From positions 12,552,625 through 12,616,624 of the forward strand of contig CM035171.1 in assembly GCA_020205615.1 (NCBI GenBank): a stretch of DNA of 64,000 nt, written 5' to 3'. The notes below the pieces were generated by a model, which saw only the letters and a program-made list of their open reading frames with translations, was not told the origin of the DNA and made no database searches. Origin of the DNA: Panax quinquefolius. Lineage: Eukaryota; Streptophyta; Magnoliopsida; Apiales; Araliaceae. Position numbers and translations under genes: made by a program. This document shows positions 1 through 10,730 of this stretch, one piece after another (position 1 is the stretch's first letter; the number at the start of each line of letters is the position of its first letter).

Positions 1-442
1 GAATTAGAATCCTAATGAAATGTGTGTATTATTACCCCCTCTTATGTGATCTTAGCCCCATGCATACTCCACTCCGGGTTCTGAAGTACACCCACCACCT
101 CCTCGACACCTTTTTTCCTCACTTCCTTGGTCACTTGATAGAAAGTAAATGATCTACCTTCACTTTTCTTTATTCTTTGTTTGCCATGGGTCAATCATCC
201 GAGTCTCATCCTCATTAATGCCATGCGAATAAGTGGCGAAGAACACAATAGTCATTGTCGTTTGGCATAATGATTCTTGGTCAAAGTTGGGTTAAGTGAC
301 AATTTGTATAATGGGCCAATATAATGACTAAGCCCAAATAATAGAAATGACCCAAAATGTAGGATCCAACCACGACTTAGCATAACATGATCCAGAGGAG
401 CCCAATAAGTTCTACCAATAAGGAAAAGATTATGGCCCAACA
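1..442 (-). repeat. 3' LTR of A1 (truncated by window edge)
   Basis: It matches 12,960-13,400 and 14,980-15,407. It ends in the plus-strand sequence GGCCCAACA, which on the minus strand is the LTR start TGTTGGGCC. The purine-rich primer tract reads CTCAGGGGGTA on the minus strand just outside (about 443-453). About 180 bp of this LTR lie left of the window. Confidence 0.88.
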
Positions 443-718
443 TTACCCCCTGAGTCTTATATTAAATCGATTGTTTAATGAAAGACTATAAACGATATAG
501 GCCGGGGACGTAACCAACTATGATAAGTCATAAGAGATCCAAAGTGAAACTTGCCAAAAGCCCAAATTGTTATCGGTATAGAAGTGAGAAGCCCAATACA
601 CGCAAAGCCCACATAGGTGAAGTTATTTAGGTCTAAAACAGACGAAACATCTTCCCATTCATCATCATTGCACGATGAATTAAATGTGCACCCTTAATTA
701 CTGCGGCAAATTGTCGAT

Positions 719-727
719 TATAAAAGG
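719..727 (+). promoter_or_regulatory. TATA box of the antisense ORF, copy A1
   Basis: TATAAAAGG lies 105 bp before the presumed ATG at 832. The same box lies 106 bp before the ATG in copy A2 (15,677-15,685). The flanking bases GTCGAT...GTAAACTTTACC are also shared. Box and spacing kept in two diverged copies suggest a real plus-strand promoter just inside the 3' LTR. The stretch 443-718 between LTR and TATA box holds no other gene that I can see. Confidence 0.6.
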
Positions 728-831
728 TAAACTTTACCAATTCGATTTGTTTTACCTCTTAATTCAAAATTTGAACCTTAGAGCTTTCTTCTTCTCTCAA
801 ATTTCTTTCTACGCTTCACAAAATCTTAACA

Positions 832-3309
832 ATGGTGATCCAAAACCTCGGCGTAACTCTCCTCTTCGTGTAACTCCTATCGATGTCGTTTTTCCCAACC
901 CAAACCCTAACCAAGAGGGTTCGAGTTCCAACCCCCAATCAACCACCATGGGGGAAAACCCTTCTCTGACCTCCTCTACCTCCGATTTCTTCAAAAATGG
1001 GGAACAATTCCCTAATGCCAACATCCGTTCCTCGGTCACGGAATATGAAATTTGCATGCTCAGGACTCGTTATCAGATTCCTGACATGTACGCTATAAAG
1101 GCCCCTGCTCCTGAAGAACGTATGTACCAGCGACCGGACGGTTGGGTCGCCACGCCACACTCTTACGGAAAAGGGGGTTCGCTTTACCTCTCCATGTCTT
1201 CATCATTACCCTCCTAGGGTTTATAGGAGTGGGCTTCGCCAGATTAGTGCCAACTCCTACATCCACATCTTGGCATTTATTGCCTTTTGCCGTGAACTAG
1301 GGATTACTCCCTCCGTCGATATCTTCTTCACCCTCTTTTACTGGTAGGTCTCGAGAATCGAGGCTTCAAAGTGTTAAGCAAGCAATCTCCTCGACCCAAC
1401 ACCAGGTTCGAGAGGAGATCTCTGATGAATACTCCTTCCAGCAACAAGGGTTGGCATGAGAAGTGGTTTTTCATCACGGAACCTGAGATCTCTTCTCTTC
1501 CAGACTGGACTACCTCTGACCAGGTCTCTGCTGACTTTGGAGACATATCCGAAGATCGAGTGAGGGAGATGGCAGACTTCTTGAGGAAGATTCCTCCAAA
1601 AGAATGGAGTTTCACACTTTTGACCAAACAAGCCTGGTTATACAACCACAAATGTAAGTTTTGAATAACTTTGTAACATAATTTCTGAGCTACATAAGTG
1701 ATATAGGTTCTGATATGTAGTTTTTTGCAGTGTCTCTGATCAAACCGACTCCCCTGGAGGTGAAAGATCTGGAAGATTTTTGTGCAGGGATGAATGCAGA
1801 TGCAAGTGAAGAGTATCCGGCCGAAGAATCTTCCCAGGTTAACCCTCCTACCACTGATCCACCAACTTCTTCCCTTCAAACAGACGAACCTCAAACTGAC
1901 GAACCCAACATACCCGAAGAAAATCTCAGACCTCGCCGAAGAAAGAGATCTGCCAAACGATCCAAAACCACCCAATCAGAAACAAACCCTGAAAGTGACC
2001 CTGAAACACTTCCCGAAGCAACCCCCCAAACAACCTTCTCAACCAATCCCAATCCTCCAACCTCTGAACCTGCCCCAGTGAGAAGGAGCCTACTCGATAT
2101 TCCTTTGCACGATCGGGCTAAGGTCCTTCGTGTAAAGAAAATAAGAACCAAAATAACCCCCCTGACTGCCGAAGAGCTTCGAGTCCCTACCTCTTCGGTT
2201 GTCACTCCTCCAACCACATCCACAGAAACCCACGTGCCTGACAATGAACCAACCAACCGTCGATCCTCACCTTCCGGAAAAAAAAATGACCATCGACATC
2301 CACCGGTTCATCTCCTCTCCTTCGCTTGACTCCCGAACGCATTCTGCTTCGATCTCCTTCTCCGAAAAACCATAAACGCAGGACCCTTCACCAAGTCATG
2401 CGAAGAACCTCCACCTTCTCCCCAAGACAAACAACTCACCAAATTGATCGGGACGACATGGCCTCTCCAACAATGTGGCCCCGACTCAATGCCCATTTTC
2501 CTTCCAAATTGCTTCAACACCTTTGTTCGTAATCTCGACGATCATCGGTTCGGAACCGATTCGAATGGGGATTTACTCGTGAGGCATGAGCTACTTAAGC
2601 GAAGGTAAACGAGTATCTTCTTTATTTACGAATTTATCTCATATACTTATATATCCGAAAACCCGATCAAATGGTATTGGAAACACATAGGCCAATGCAC
2701 GATGTTGGGACGTCTTCGTCCAAGGTCTCTCGGGTCAAGCGGAAGAAGAGATCTTGAAGAAGGAGAATGCCATGCTGAAGTTTACTTTGGCGAAGGAAAA
2801 AACTCAACGTGAATGACTTCTTCATACAAATGAAGGTCTTCAAAAAGAGTTAGCCCAAGCCAAAGGAGATGTGAAGGCCTCAAGGAAGAAGGCAGAAGTC
2901 AACCAAAGCACAAGACCACGAGGAGATCGTCAAAATGAATGTTGACTTGGTTCGGAGGGCGAGATAAGGATGGAGAAGATCGAGGAATTAAAGGTCGATC
3001 ACGAAGATCTTGACCAAGACTATCCATAAAATTGGAGGCGCGAGAGACTCGTCAAATGAGTAAGCGGCTCAAACTCAAGAGAAATCCGAGAACTTCAAGG
3101 CTCTTGGGACCTTGGGCCCCCTTAATCAAGCGACCTTCGCAAACAAATATCTGAAAAATCTTAACTCTTCAGACCCGAAATCAACGGGAAATAATGAAGA
3201 TATACTCAGAGTTCTGAGCTTTCTTAGAAGTCGTGGCAAGCGAGAAAGCTATCTGCGAGACCAACTCTGGACCCATCCTTACTCGATTCTTGACGAAGAT
3301 GGCGCCTGA
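832..3309 (+). pseudogene. Antisense ORF of Tat element (putative gypsy-type transposon domain, Transposase_28-like), copy A1
   Basis: The gene runs opposite to gag-pol, between the pol-side tandem repeats and the 3' LTR. Its N-terminal part carries the stretch YEICMLRTRYQIPDMY, then APEER and RPDGWVA (about 1,045-1,150), and continues in another frame through LGITPSVDIFFTLF (about 1,298-1,340). This matches the plant 'putative gypsy type transposon' (Transposase_28, PF04195) family as I know it. A second block (1,371-1,653) ends WLYNHK. It is followed by a GT-AG intron and a Pro/Glu/Thr-rich, Arg/Lys-containing low-complexity segment (1,731-2,310), then a charged coiled-coil-like tail (about 2,712-3,309). 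The ATG at 832 is out of frame with the following ORF, whereas in copy A2 it is in frame, so one base change separates them. Several further frameshifts make A1 a pseudogene. Its molecular role is unknown. Confidence 0.72.
1654..1730 (+). other. Spliceosomal intron inside the antisense ORF, copy A1
   Basis: A donor AAAT/GTAAGTTT and an acceptor TTTTTTGCAG/TG enclose 77 bp. The upstream ORF leaves one base (T) after AAA. Removing the intron gives AAA-TTG-TCT and continues NHK-LSLIKPTPLE in frame into the ORF that runs to about 2,329. Without splicing the upstream ORF stops four codons after the donor. In copy A2 the donor is intact (16,606), while the acceptor has decayed. Confidence 0.68.
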
Positions 3310-3659
3310 AGCTGATGTTCCTGTTTATGTCTTTTCTGTCTTTAATTTAAAGCATTTGTAAGAATTATCAATAGTGTAATTAAATTAAATATTAATGAAA
3401 ATGGCTTCATTCCTTATGACTTGGTATATTTATTATCCGCCATACTCCAATATTTATTTAAGTGAAAAGATACACAAACTCCTTCATAGGGTTTGAACTT
3501 AGACATTTAGGTAACAACTAAATATGCCATATAACAGATAAGATGAAGCGTAAGAATGAAGCTTCTGAACTCAACACTTAGAAAAAATTTAGGTAATAAA
3601 GTAAAGGGATACTTATTAGTTACTTCAAAGTGTGAGATATATCTGCTTCATCAGGAATT

Positions 3660-4165
3660 TGTTTACCCCTAAAGGCCTAACAAAACCAAAAGATGACATT
3701 TGCCTACCACGAAGGGCCTGACAAAGTCTAAAGGATGACACTTGCCTACCCCGAAGGTTCGACAAAGATCTAGGTGTCGACAATTGCCTACCACGTAGGG
3801 CCTGACAACGTCTTAAAGATGACACTTGCCTACCACGAAGGGCCTGACAAGGTCTTAAAGATGACACTTGCCTACCACGAAGGGCCTGACAAGGTCTAAG
3901 TGACCACCTTCCGAAGAAGCTACCATCGAATGGCCAGCGAGTCCACCCGAACCTCCTAACACCAATGACGTTTGCCTACCACGAAGGGCCTGACAAACTC
4001 ATAAGGACCACCTACCAAAAGGCTACCATCGAATGGCGGTGAGTCCACCGAACCTCCTAACACCAATGACGTTTGCCTACCACGAAGGGCCTGACAAACT
4101 CATAAGGACCACCTGCCGAAAAGGCTGCCATCGAATGGCCAGCGAGTCCACCCGAACCTCCTAAC
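3660..4165. repeat. Tandem repeats between pol and the antisense ORF, copy A1
   Basis: Two repeat types follow each other. About five units of roughly 42 bp (3,690-3,895) share the core TTGCCTACCACGAAGGGCC and then TGACAA. About two and a half longer units of roughly 105 bp (3,895-4,165) carry the same core plus CCATCGAATGGC and GAGTCCACC. Amplified repeats at this place are the feature after which Retand elements were noted. The short minus-strand ORF over the 42-bp units merely translates the repeat. The stretch 3,310-3,659 just before is AT-rich spacer with no gene visible. Confidence 0.85.
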
Positions 4166-4272
4166 TTCGATGATCTGATCAGCAATGAAGACAAAATTTG
4201 TTCGAGAAAAAAGGGAACTTTTATTGATGATGACATAAATATTTACAGACTTCCAGTGTACTGACATCATTT

Positions 4273-5290
4273 CTACTGAAAGTACTTTCTAAGCCTGCCA
4301 GCGTGCCAAGTATTCTTAATTGCTGACCCATCTAATGCTTTCAATCGATAAGTTCCCGGCTTCGGCACTTCAGTTATTTCATACGGTCCTTCCCAGTTTG
4401 GCATCAGCTTTCCCATATTCTGAGGTGTAGATGCTTCGGCTTCTCTGAGGACAAAATCTCCCACTTCAAACCTTCGACATTTTACCCCCTTATTATAATG
4501 CTTAGCCACTCTTCGCTGATAGGCTGCCAACCTGATTAAAATCAAGCTCTTACTTCTTCAAGTAAATCAAGATTGGCCTTAAGCCCTTCCTCATTATAGA
4601 TTTCTCTGAATTGGCTGACCCGAAGACTGGGAGATCCAATTTCAACTGGGACTAAGGCATCAGTACCATAGGCCAGTCTAAAAGGTGAATCCCCTGTTGT
4701 AGTCCTCGGAGTAGTTCGATAAGCCCACAACACGCTAAGTAGCTCCTCTGGCCATCTGCCCTTGGCTTCATCCAATCTGCGCTTGATCCCATTCAACAGC
4801 GTTCTATTGGTCACTTCAACTTGTCCATTTGACTGTGGATGAGCCACTGAAGTCTTTCTGTCTTTGAATTCCAGTTCTTTCAAAATGCTTCAAATTTCGA
4901 TCCCACAAACCGACGTCCATTGTCGATATTACCACCTTAGGAATCCGAAACGAAATACTACCGATTCTTTCAAAATTTCAAGCATTCTGTTAGTTATTAA
5001 CCTAAGTGGTTTTGCTTCTACCCACTTGGTCATATAATCGATGGCAACTATAACAAAGTCGACTTGACCTTTTGCCTTGATAATGGACCCGATATATCAA
5101 CCCCCAGACACAAAGAAAGGGGTATAGGAGATAAGATCGAGTATAGCTCTTACAGTGGTGATAATGAATCGGATTTGTTGAGTTGACACTTCTCGCACTT
5201 TTGACGTATTCAGTCGCTTCTTTGAAGATGGTAGGCCAGTAGTATCCTTGTCGAAGTACTTTATAGGCTAATGACTTAGCCGCCATATGA
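4273..5290 (-). pseudogene. Integrase region of A1 pol
   Basis: Integrase inserts the reverse-transcribed element into chromosomes. In coding order: an N-terminal zinc-binding part (SLAYKVLRQGYYWPTIFKEA, about 5,225-5,285), a disrupted core, the third catalytic region (KTSVAHPQSNGQVEVTNRT with its Glu, about 4,795-4,855), WAYRTTPRTTTG and SPFRLAYG, and a C-terminal part with VGDFVLR and WEGPYEITEV ending WHAGRLRKYFQ at 4,273. Frame changes near 4,545 and 4,885 break it into three pieces. The motif set is typical of Tat-lineage integrases. Confidence 0.85.
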
Positions 5291-5639
5291 TCGCCATAAA
5301 TACCTTCATGTACTTCCTGAAGTGCATATTCAGCTTCAAAGGGAGTCAGGCATTTTAATAGTGGAGATGAGAAAGCTCTTCAGAACAGATCCCCATCAAT
5401 CAGAACAAAATTAGCACTTTTATACTTGATTTTCTTGGCGAGCATCCGATCCAGAAGGTAAGACGCCATCTCTTAGATACTTTATATATGGAGTCAACCA
5501 AAGATTGGTTGATTCGATACACATTACCGATTCATATTGGACACTAGGATCTTTGAGTTTCTAAATAAACCGATCCATCAAAGATGTTAACATCCGTAGT
5601 AAGCTAATTTGGAGAGTGCATCGACAATTGAATTGTTAT

Positions 5640-5990
5640 GACGCTCGATCCCTTAAAATTAAGTAGGATTGGAAATCTTTGAAGTTGTTCCTTCATTTCA
5701 TTAGATATTTGATCATTTTGGGCCTCGAGCTTCGTATTCCCGTAAAGTTGCTTAACGATTAACTAAGAATCACTAAAGATGATTATTCTTTGCACTTCAA
5801 GACTCTTTGCGATTACGTAACCTCGCAAGTACCGCTTCATACTCGACTTCGTTGTTTGTTGCTTTGAACCAAATCTAATGGCTGTTGTACCTTGAATCCC
5901 TCCCACTCGTCGAATAATACACCGCTCCATCGGCGTCTGTGGTAGAAGACCCATCTGCATACATCGTCCAAGAACTCGCCTGTTTGAAGA
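5640..5990 (-). pseudogene. Second, archaeal-type RNase H domain of A1 pol
   Basis: The minus strand encodes WTMYADGSST (first acidic residue region), then a frame-broken stretch, then LRGYVIAKSLEVQRIIIFSDS (read to about 5,763), where SDS holds another catalytic Asp. It lies between the ordinary RNase H and integrase. An extra RNase H of archaeal type at exactly this place is a published trait of Tat elements. The piece is degenerate here. Confidence 0.65.
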
Positions 5991-6037
5991 AGAAGAATCG
6001 CCTTATCCGATCCTTGACCGCCACAACTTCATCTTCG

Positions 6038-6360
6038 CTAAACGAGCGAGCATTCAACAATAAAATCAGCCAAGGCTTGCCCTTCATGGCGGTTCGGATG
6101 ATATTCAATGAAAAATTGTGACAACTCCATCGTCCATGCAATTAATCTCCACGACACCTCGGGTTTGCCCATAATCTTCTTTAAAGGTCGATCAGTATAC
6201 ACTATTACTAATCTACCACGGAAGTATTGCCTAAGCTTTCGACTAGCAGTTTTAAAGCAAAACAAACTTTTCAATGTTGGTTGCTGTTTGACATCTCGAA
6301 GGACATGGATTACATAATAAACCGAGTCTTGCTTACCCCCCAACTTCACGCACTAAAAGC
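6038..6360 (-). pseudogene. RNase H (first) domain of A1 pol
   Basis: Readable motifs are QQPTLKSLFCFKTASRKLRQYF, VIVYTDRPLKKIMGKPE, RLIAWTMELSQFFIEY, and HPNRHEGQALADFIVEC. This is the gypsy RNase H/connection pattern that follows RT (usual form: Y-T-D-x-P-L-K, then A-D-F-I-x-E). The sequence is joined to RT on one side and the second RNase H on the other, with frame breaks at both joins. Confidence 0.75.
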
Positions 6361-6478
6361 GCTCCCTACCGCATAACGAACTAACTAGTCAAAGTACAAA
6401 TATAGGGGTTCGGCAGGAACAGGCTTCACCAACAAAGGCGCCAAGATAAGTAGGACTTGATGCTCTCGAAAGGCGTCC

Positions 6479-7745
6479 TCACACCAAAGTCCATTGAAAC
6501 GTCTTTGCATTCTTGGCCCTTTTCAATGTATCAAAGAACGGTAAACATCTTTCCGCCGACTTGGACATGAACCTCCTCAAAGCTGCAATCCTTCCAGTCA
6601 GACGTTGAACATCTTTAAATGACTGAGGAGTCTTCATGTTTAGGATCGCTTGAATCTTCTCAGGATTGGCTTCGATTCCTCTCTCGATATGACAAGATAA
6701 CCCGTGAAATTTGCGGCCCCTAGGCCAGAAGGTACACTTAGTGGGATTCAATCTCAAATTGTCTTTGACGAATTATCAAAGCATTCTTCTAAATCATCCA
6801 GATGTTTATGTACCAACATACTTTTGACAATCATGTCGTCTATGTAAACCTCCACATTCCTGCCCAGTTGATATCTGAAAACATGGTTCATCATCTTCTG
6901 ATATGTGGCTCCGGCATTAATGAGGCCAAAAGTCATTTTCTTATAGGCATATCTTAGAACGATGCGTAATGAACACCGCCTTGGTATATCCTCCTTATAC
7001 ATGGAAATTTGATGATATCCGGAGAATGCATCCATGAAACTTAACAAAGCATACCGAAAGTGGCATCGATTAGTTGGTCAATGTGGGGTGAGGGTAGAAA
7101 TCCTTCCTGACAAGCCTTATTTAGATCGATTATAATCGATCGATGCATTTACCCATTTACCATTTTGTACAGTACCAAGACCACATTCGCCATCCATTGC
7201 GGGTAGTCAATCTCGAAGATGAAGTCTGCTGCCAACAATTTTGCAATCTCTTCATCAATTATTCGCTGACGTTCAGGTGCGAAAATCCTCCTCTTCTGTC
7301 GGACTGGCTTCTTCGACGGGTCTACCTCCAGCCGATGCTCAGCGATATCTCTGCTTACCCCCGGCATATCCTGAGGCTCCCATGCGAAAATATCAACATA
7401 ACTTTGCAGGAGCTCCATGAGGTTCGTCCGGAGAGGTTCCGGCAGACCCGAACCTATTTTCACCGTCTTGTTCTCTTTTCCCGGAATGAGCTCTATCTCC
7501 TCCGTTTCTTCAGCTGGCATGACCAATGGTTTGGAACTACTCTCTGTGAAGGGTTCGATCTCTATCGCCATGGTCTGCTTCTGCTTCGATATTCCCACTC
7601 CCGAAGTGATCACAGCATTTCTATAACATCTTCTGGCCAGATCCAAGTCCCCCTTCACCTCATGAGCCCGAGGTAGGGAAATTTGATTTTGAAATGAGGA
7701 ATAGAGGTCACAACTTGCAAAAGCAATTAAAGCGAGCCTTCCCAA
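6479..7745 (-). pseudogene. Reverse transcriptase region of A1 pol
   Basis: It copies the element RNA into DNA. The N-terminal part (7,149-7,745) holds VDIFAWEPQDMPG, AEHRLEVDPSKKPVRQKRR, FAPERQRIIDEEIAKLL and YPQWMANVV. The middle (6,754-7,047) holds MDAFSGYHQI, KKMTFGLINAGATYQ and the catalytic YIDDM at 6,832-6,846. The distal part (6,479-6,757) holds LNPTKCTF and IEANPEKIQAIL. These are standard Ty3/gypsy RT blocks. Breaks at about 7,145 and 6,755 split it into three frames. Confidence 0.9.
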
Positions 7746-7899
7746 AATAGCATTATAAGCGGAATCTTCATGTACTGATATAAAATTTGCAAGTAATTTC
7801 TACTGTTGGGGCCGTTCAAAGATGACCGGTAGTTCAATAGTTCCGACCACCTTAACTTAGGTCATTACTAAAACCATATAAAGGAGCCTCCCGTCCCAA

Positions 7900-8130
7900 A
7901 TCCATCTTTCGCCCATCTAGGTGCATCCTCCGATAAATGCGTGGGCATACGAATATCTACGAAGACCCATTATCCACCATCATCCGTTTAGATATCTCAC
8001 CGAACCCACTTGTGCGGTCAACACCAATGATCCCTCGTATGGTTCGATGACTTAGAAGGTAATCTTCATCGATAAAAGAGATTACCGAACTTCCGGATAA
8101 GGTCTGTCGATCTTCTGGAGGGTACCCGCT
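7900..8130 (-). pseudogene. Retropepsin-like protease region of A1 pol
   Basis: The minus strand reads RMMVDNGSS at about 7,955-7,990, followed at once by a stop. V-D-N-G-S-S is the Tat-type form of the aspartic protease active site (D-T/S-G in most retroelements). It cleaves the gag-pol polyprotein in active copies. Its upstream end is cut off by the solo LTR insertion at 8,137. Confidence 0.6.
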
Positions 8131-8136
8131 TATCGT

Positions 8137-10725
8137 TATCAGAAGACCCCAACTTATTATTAATGAAATTTAATTTTCTCTATTTATTATTTTGAAATAG
8201 TAAGGGTTGATGTGATTAATGTGGATAGTTAGGGGTAAAATACAAAATATTTCAAAATAAGCAAGTGGTTATAAAATATTCATTGTTGTGGGGAATATTC
8301 AGTATGGTCAAATGGAATATTAAATTTGTTGGGGAATATTAAATGCGGACAGTAGCGACCATGTATGGGCCCCATAATGGAAAGCGATTGGATGAAGAAA
8401 ACGACAAATATAAGTTGGTTAAAAATAACTAGGCGTAGTTGTTACCATTAATCTTTGTTAAAATACTAAATTGGTTAAAACACAAGAAGCTTACGGTATT
8501 GCACCAATTATTGATTCTTACGTGAAGGCACTACTTTCGACTAATAATGGTTACGATAATTATTTATTCGATATTTTATTGATTCAATAATTCTTTGCGT
8601 TGATATTTTATATATTTGCATTGTTTGATAATTGTCATTACACATATTTTTCATTATCGAAGCAATAATTCATATTATTTGAATAATATTATTAGATAAC
8701 ATTATTGGCAATGTCTAGAAAGTTACGTCTCAGGAGAGGTTTGGTCACCTAATTGCGGCGCAATGAAGAGGAGAAATTCTTATTGAAAGCCCCTCTTTCC
8801 CAAGAAGCGCACGGTTGTCAATATTGTGATTCTCGTAATATTATTTGTGAATAATTAATTATTGATTCATATGATGAGAAAAATATTGATTTTATGTGGA
8901 TATAGATGGAGAAAATTTTAATGTGACAATTGTTGAAAATTGAAATTTTATCTTTTACGATAAGATAATGTATTATTATATTTTAATAATATAATAATGG
9001 TGATATTTTTACACAACGAATGTGGGATATATGAGTATCTGAGGAGGAAGAGTATTTTTGTTGCAATAAATGTTTAAAACATGTTAAACATGTCGGTGGA
9101 CCCCATTTATTGATAGAAATTTGATTATAGCTTTGTAAAATCGCCTGTTTGTGAATTTGGTCAATTTACATTTGGAATTTGGAAAAACTTTCTTACGCAA
9201 AGTTGTAGAGAATTGAAATTCCTATAAAACTCGCAAAATTCGAATTTTACGATAAAATGGCTATTTATTATGAATTATTGATGTTAAAAATTCTGAATAA
9301 TTAATTTTTGGAAGTTTTAATTATTTTAAATAATAAAACGTTTTTGATTTGTTTGGTAGACTTATTTGTTGTCAAGCATGGCTGAATTCAGATCATAGAT
9401 TGTGTGCGTAGGAATTTATATATAATATATTAATATTATATTAAATTTTCTGCTTTGATGTTCTAAGCAATTTCCTATAAATAGGGTCTTGGGTTAGAAT
9501 TGAAAATCACACCGAAATCGAAGTTTTCTCTCTCTATATTATCGGCGTATTCTTGTGAGTATTTTGAGTATAATTTGAGTATTGCTATTCTTGATTGCAA
9601 GTTCAAGTCATAGCTTTATATCCTGTTTGATTTGAAGTATTGATCTTTCGAGGTAAGGGATATTATTTTTTTCGTAATGATATTATTTCTTCAAAATCAT
9701 TATGTTGAAATATTGATCTGAAGTTTTTATCAAATTTGGAACTTTTGGTGTGAAGTTACTATTCACATATATGGACTTTATTCACGTATCGACACTAATC
9801 ACGAATACTGGCATTTATTCATCAAAAAATGAAAATTTTTCTTTTAAGTCCAAAATATCTATTCGGATACTAGCTTTGATTGTATCCATGTTTTGATCAT
9901 TCTTGAATTTTACACCACTGCGATTATTTTTGAGGTATTTTTGGGCGTGAATAAAACAAAAGTGAATCCTTAATCCTTAATCCTTGTCATTTTGTTTCAC
10001 TTGGATTCGTTTCTTTAAAATATATTTTCATCATCTTGATCTTAAATGATGATATTATGGAATATCTTTGGCACTGTAATGCAAAGATGAATGATTTCAA
10101 GAATATCTTTGGCTCAGAGTGCAAAGATGAGCAGTGTTTAGATGAACATGATCAACTCCATGAATATCTTTGGCACAGTAGTGTAAAGATGAATATGTGA
10201 TTCCAGATATATATTGATTGATGTTACGAGGATAAAAGATGAGCGATGAACTTTTAAATTCATACATGGAAGATAGTAGTTTGCATTCTCTACTTAACTC
10301 TTACAATGAATTATTATTTCATTGCGAATATTGATTTAAAATTTGTTGTCTATTGTATTCTATTAGATTTTTCCTGTTGAAGACTAACGGTAATTTGTTG
10401 TATATTATCTTAGTTAATATTCTTAATTGAAACCCTTTTCCTTTTTTGTTCCATTTTTCTCGGGAGAGGCGAGAATATAAGCAGTACGAGTCTGTGGTAT
10501 GGAATGAAGGTTCTAGAGAGAGTTGTTTAGTAGTCCTCACCATTTTGTAAAATAATGTATCGATAAATATTATGAGGATTTATTTGAGTATAGATATTGT
10601 GCAGAAGATAATATTTGTATTTAAACTCATAGTTTCTTTGTTGTAATAATAAAGTTGTAGTTGTTTTACGTACCGTGTATTGACAACTCGGAATGGGTGA
10701 TGTATACCTATTTTGGGGCGTCGCG
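8137..10725. mobile_element. Solo LTR (gypsy, Tekay/Del-like) nested in A1
   Basis: The insert is flanked by an exact 5-bp repeat ATCGT (8,132-8,136 and 10,726-10,730). It begins near GAAGACCCCA and ends TTTTGGGGCGTCGCG. The same family occurs at 49,870-52,268 with cleaner ends. Both copies share a CCTATAAATA box (about 9,475 and 50,603), GTGGGGAATATTC near the start, and GGGTGA...ATACCTA near the end. Three diverged repeats of about 55 bp (core GAATATCTTTGGC and AAAGATGA) lie at 10,055-10,200. There is no coding capacity. A single LTR with a TSD is the product of LTR-LTR recombination. The terminal GACCCC...GGGGCGTC pattern and 2.4-2.6 kb length suggest a Tekay/Del chromovirus, by inference only. 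Confidence 0.82.
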
Positions 10726-10730
10726 ATCGT

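Noticed and set aside
3625..3867. Minus-strand ORF with a 14-residue repeat (RRCQALRGRQ-type)
   Set aside because: It is the translation of the 42-bp noncoding tandem repeat of the Tat element; 42 is a multiple of 3, which keeps one frame open by chance.
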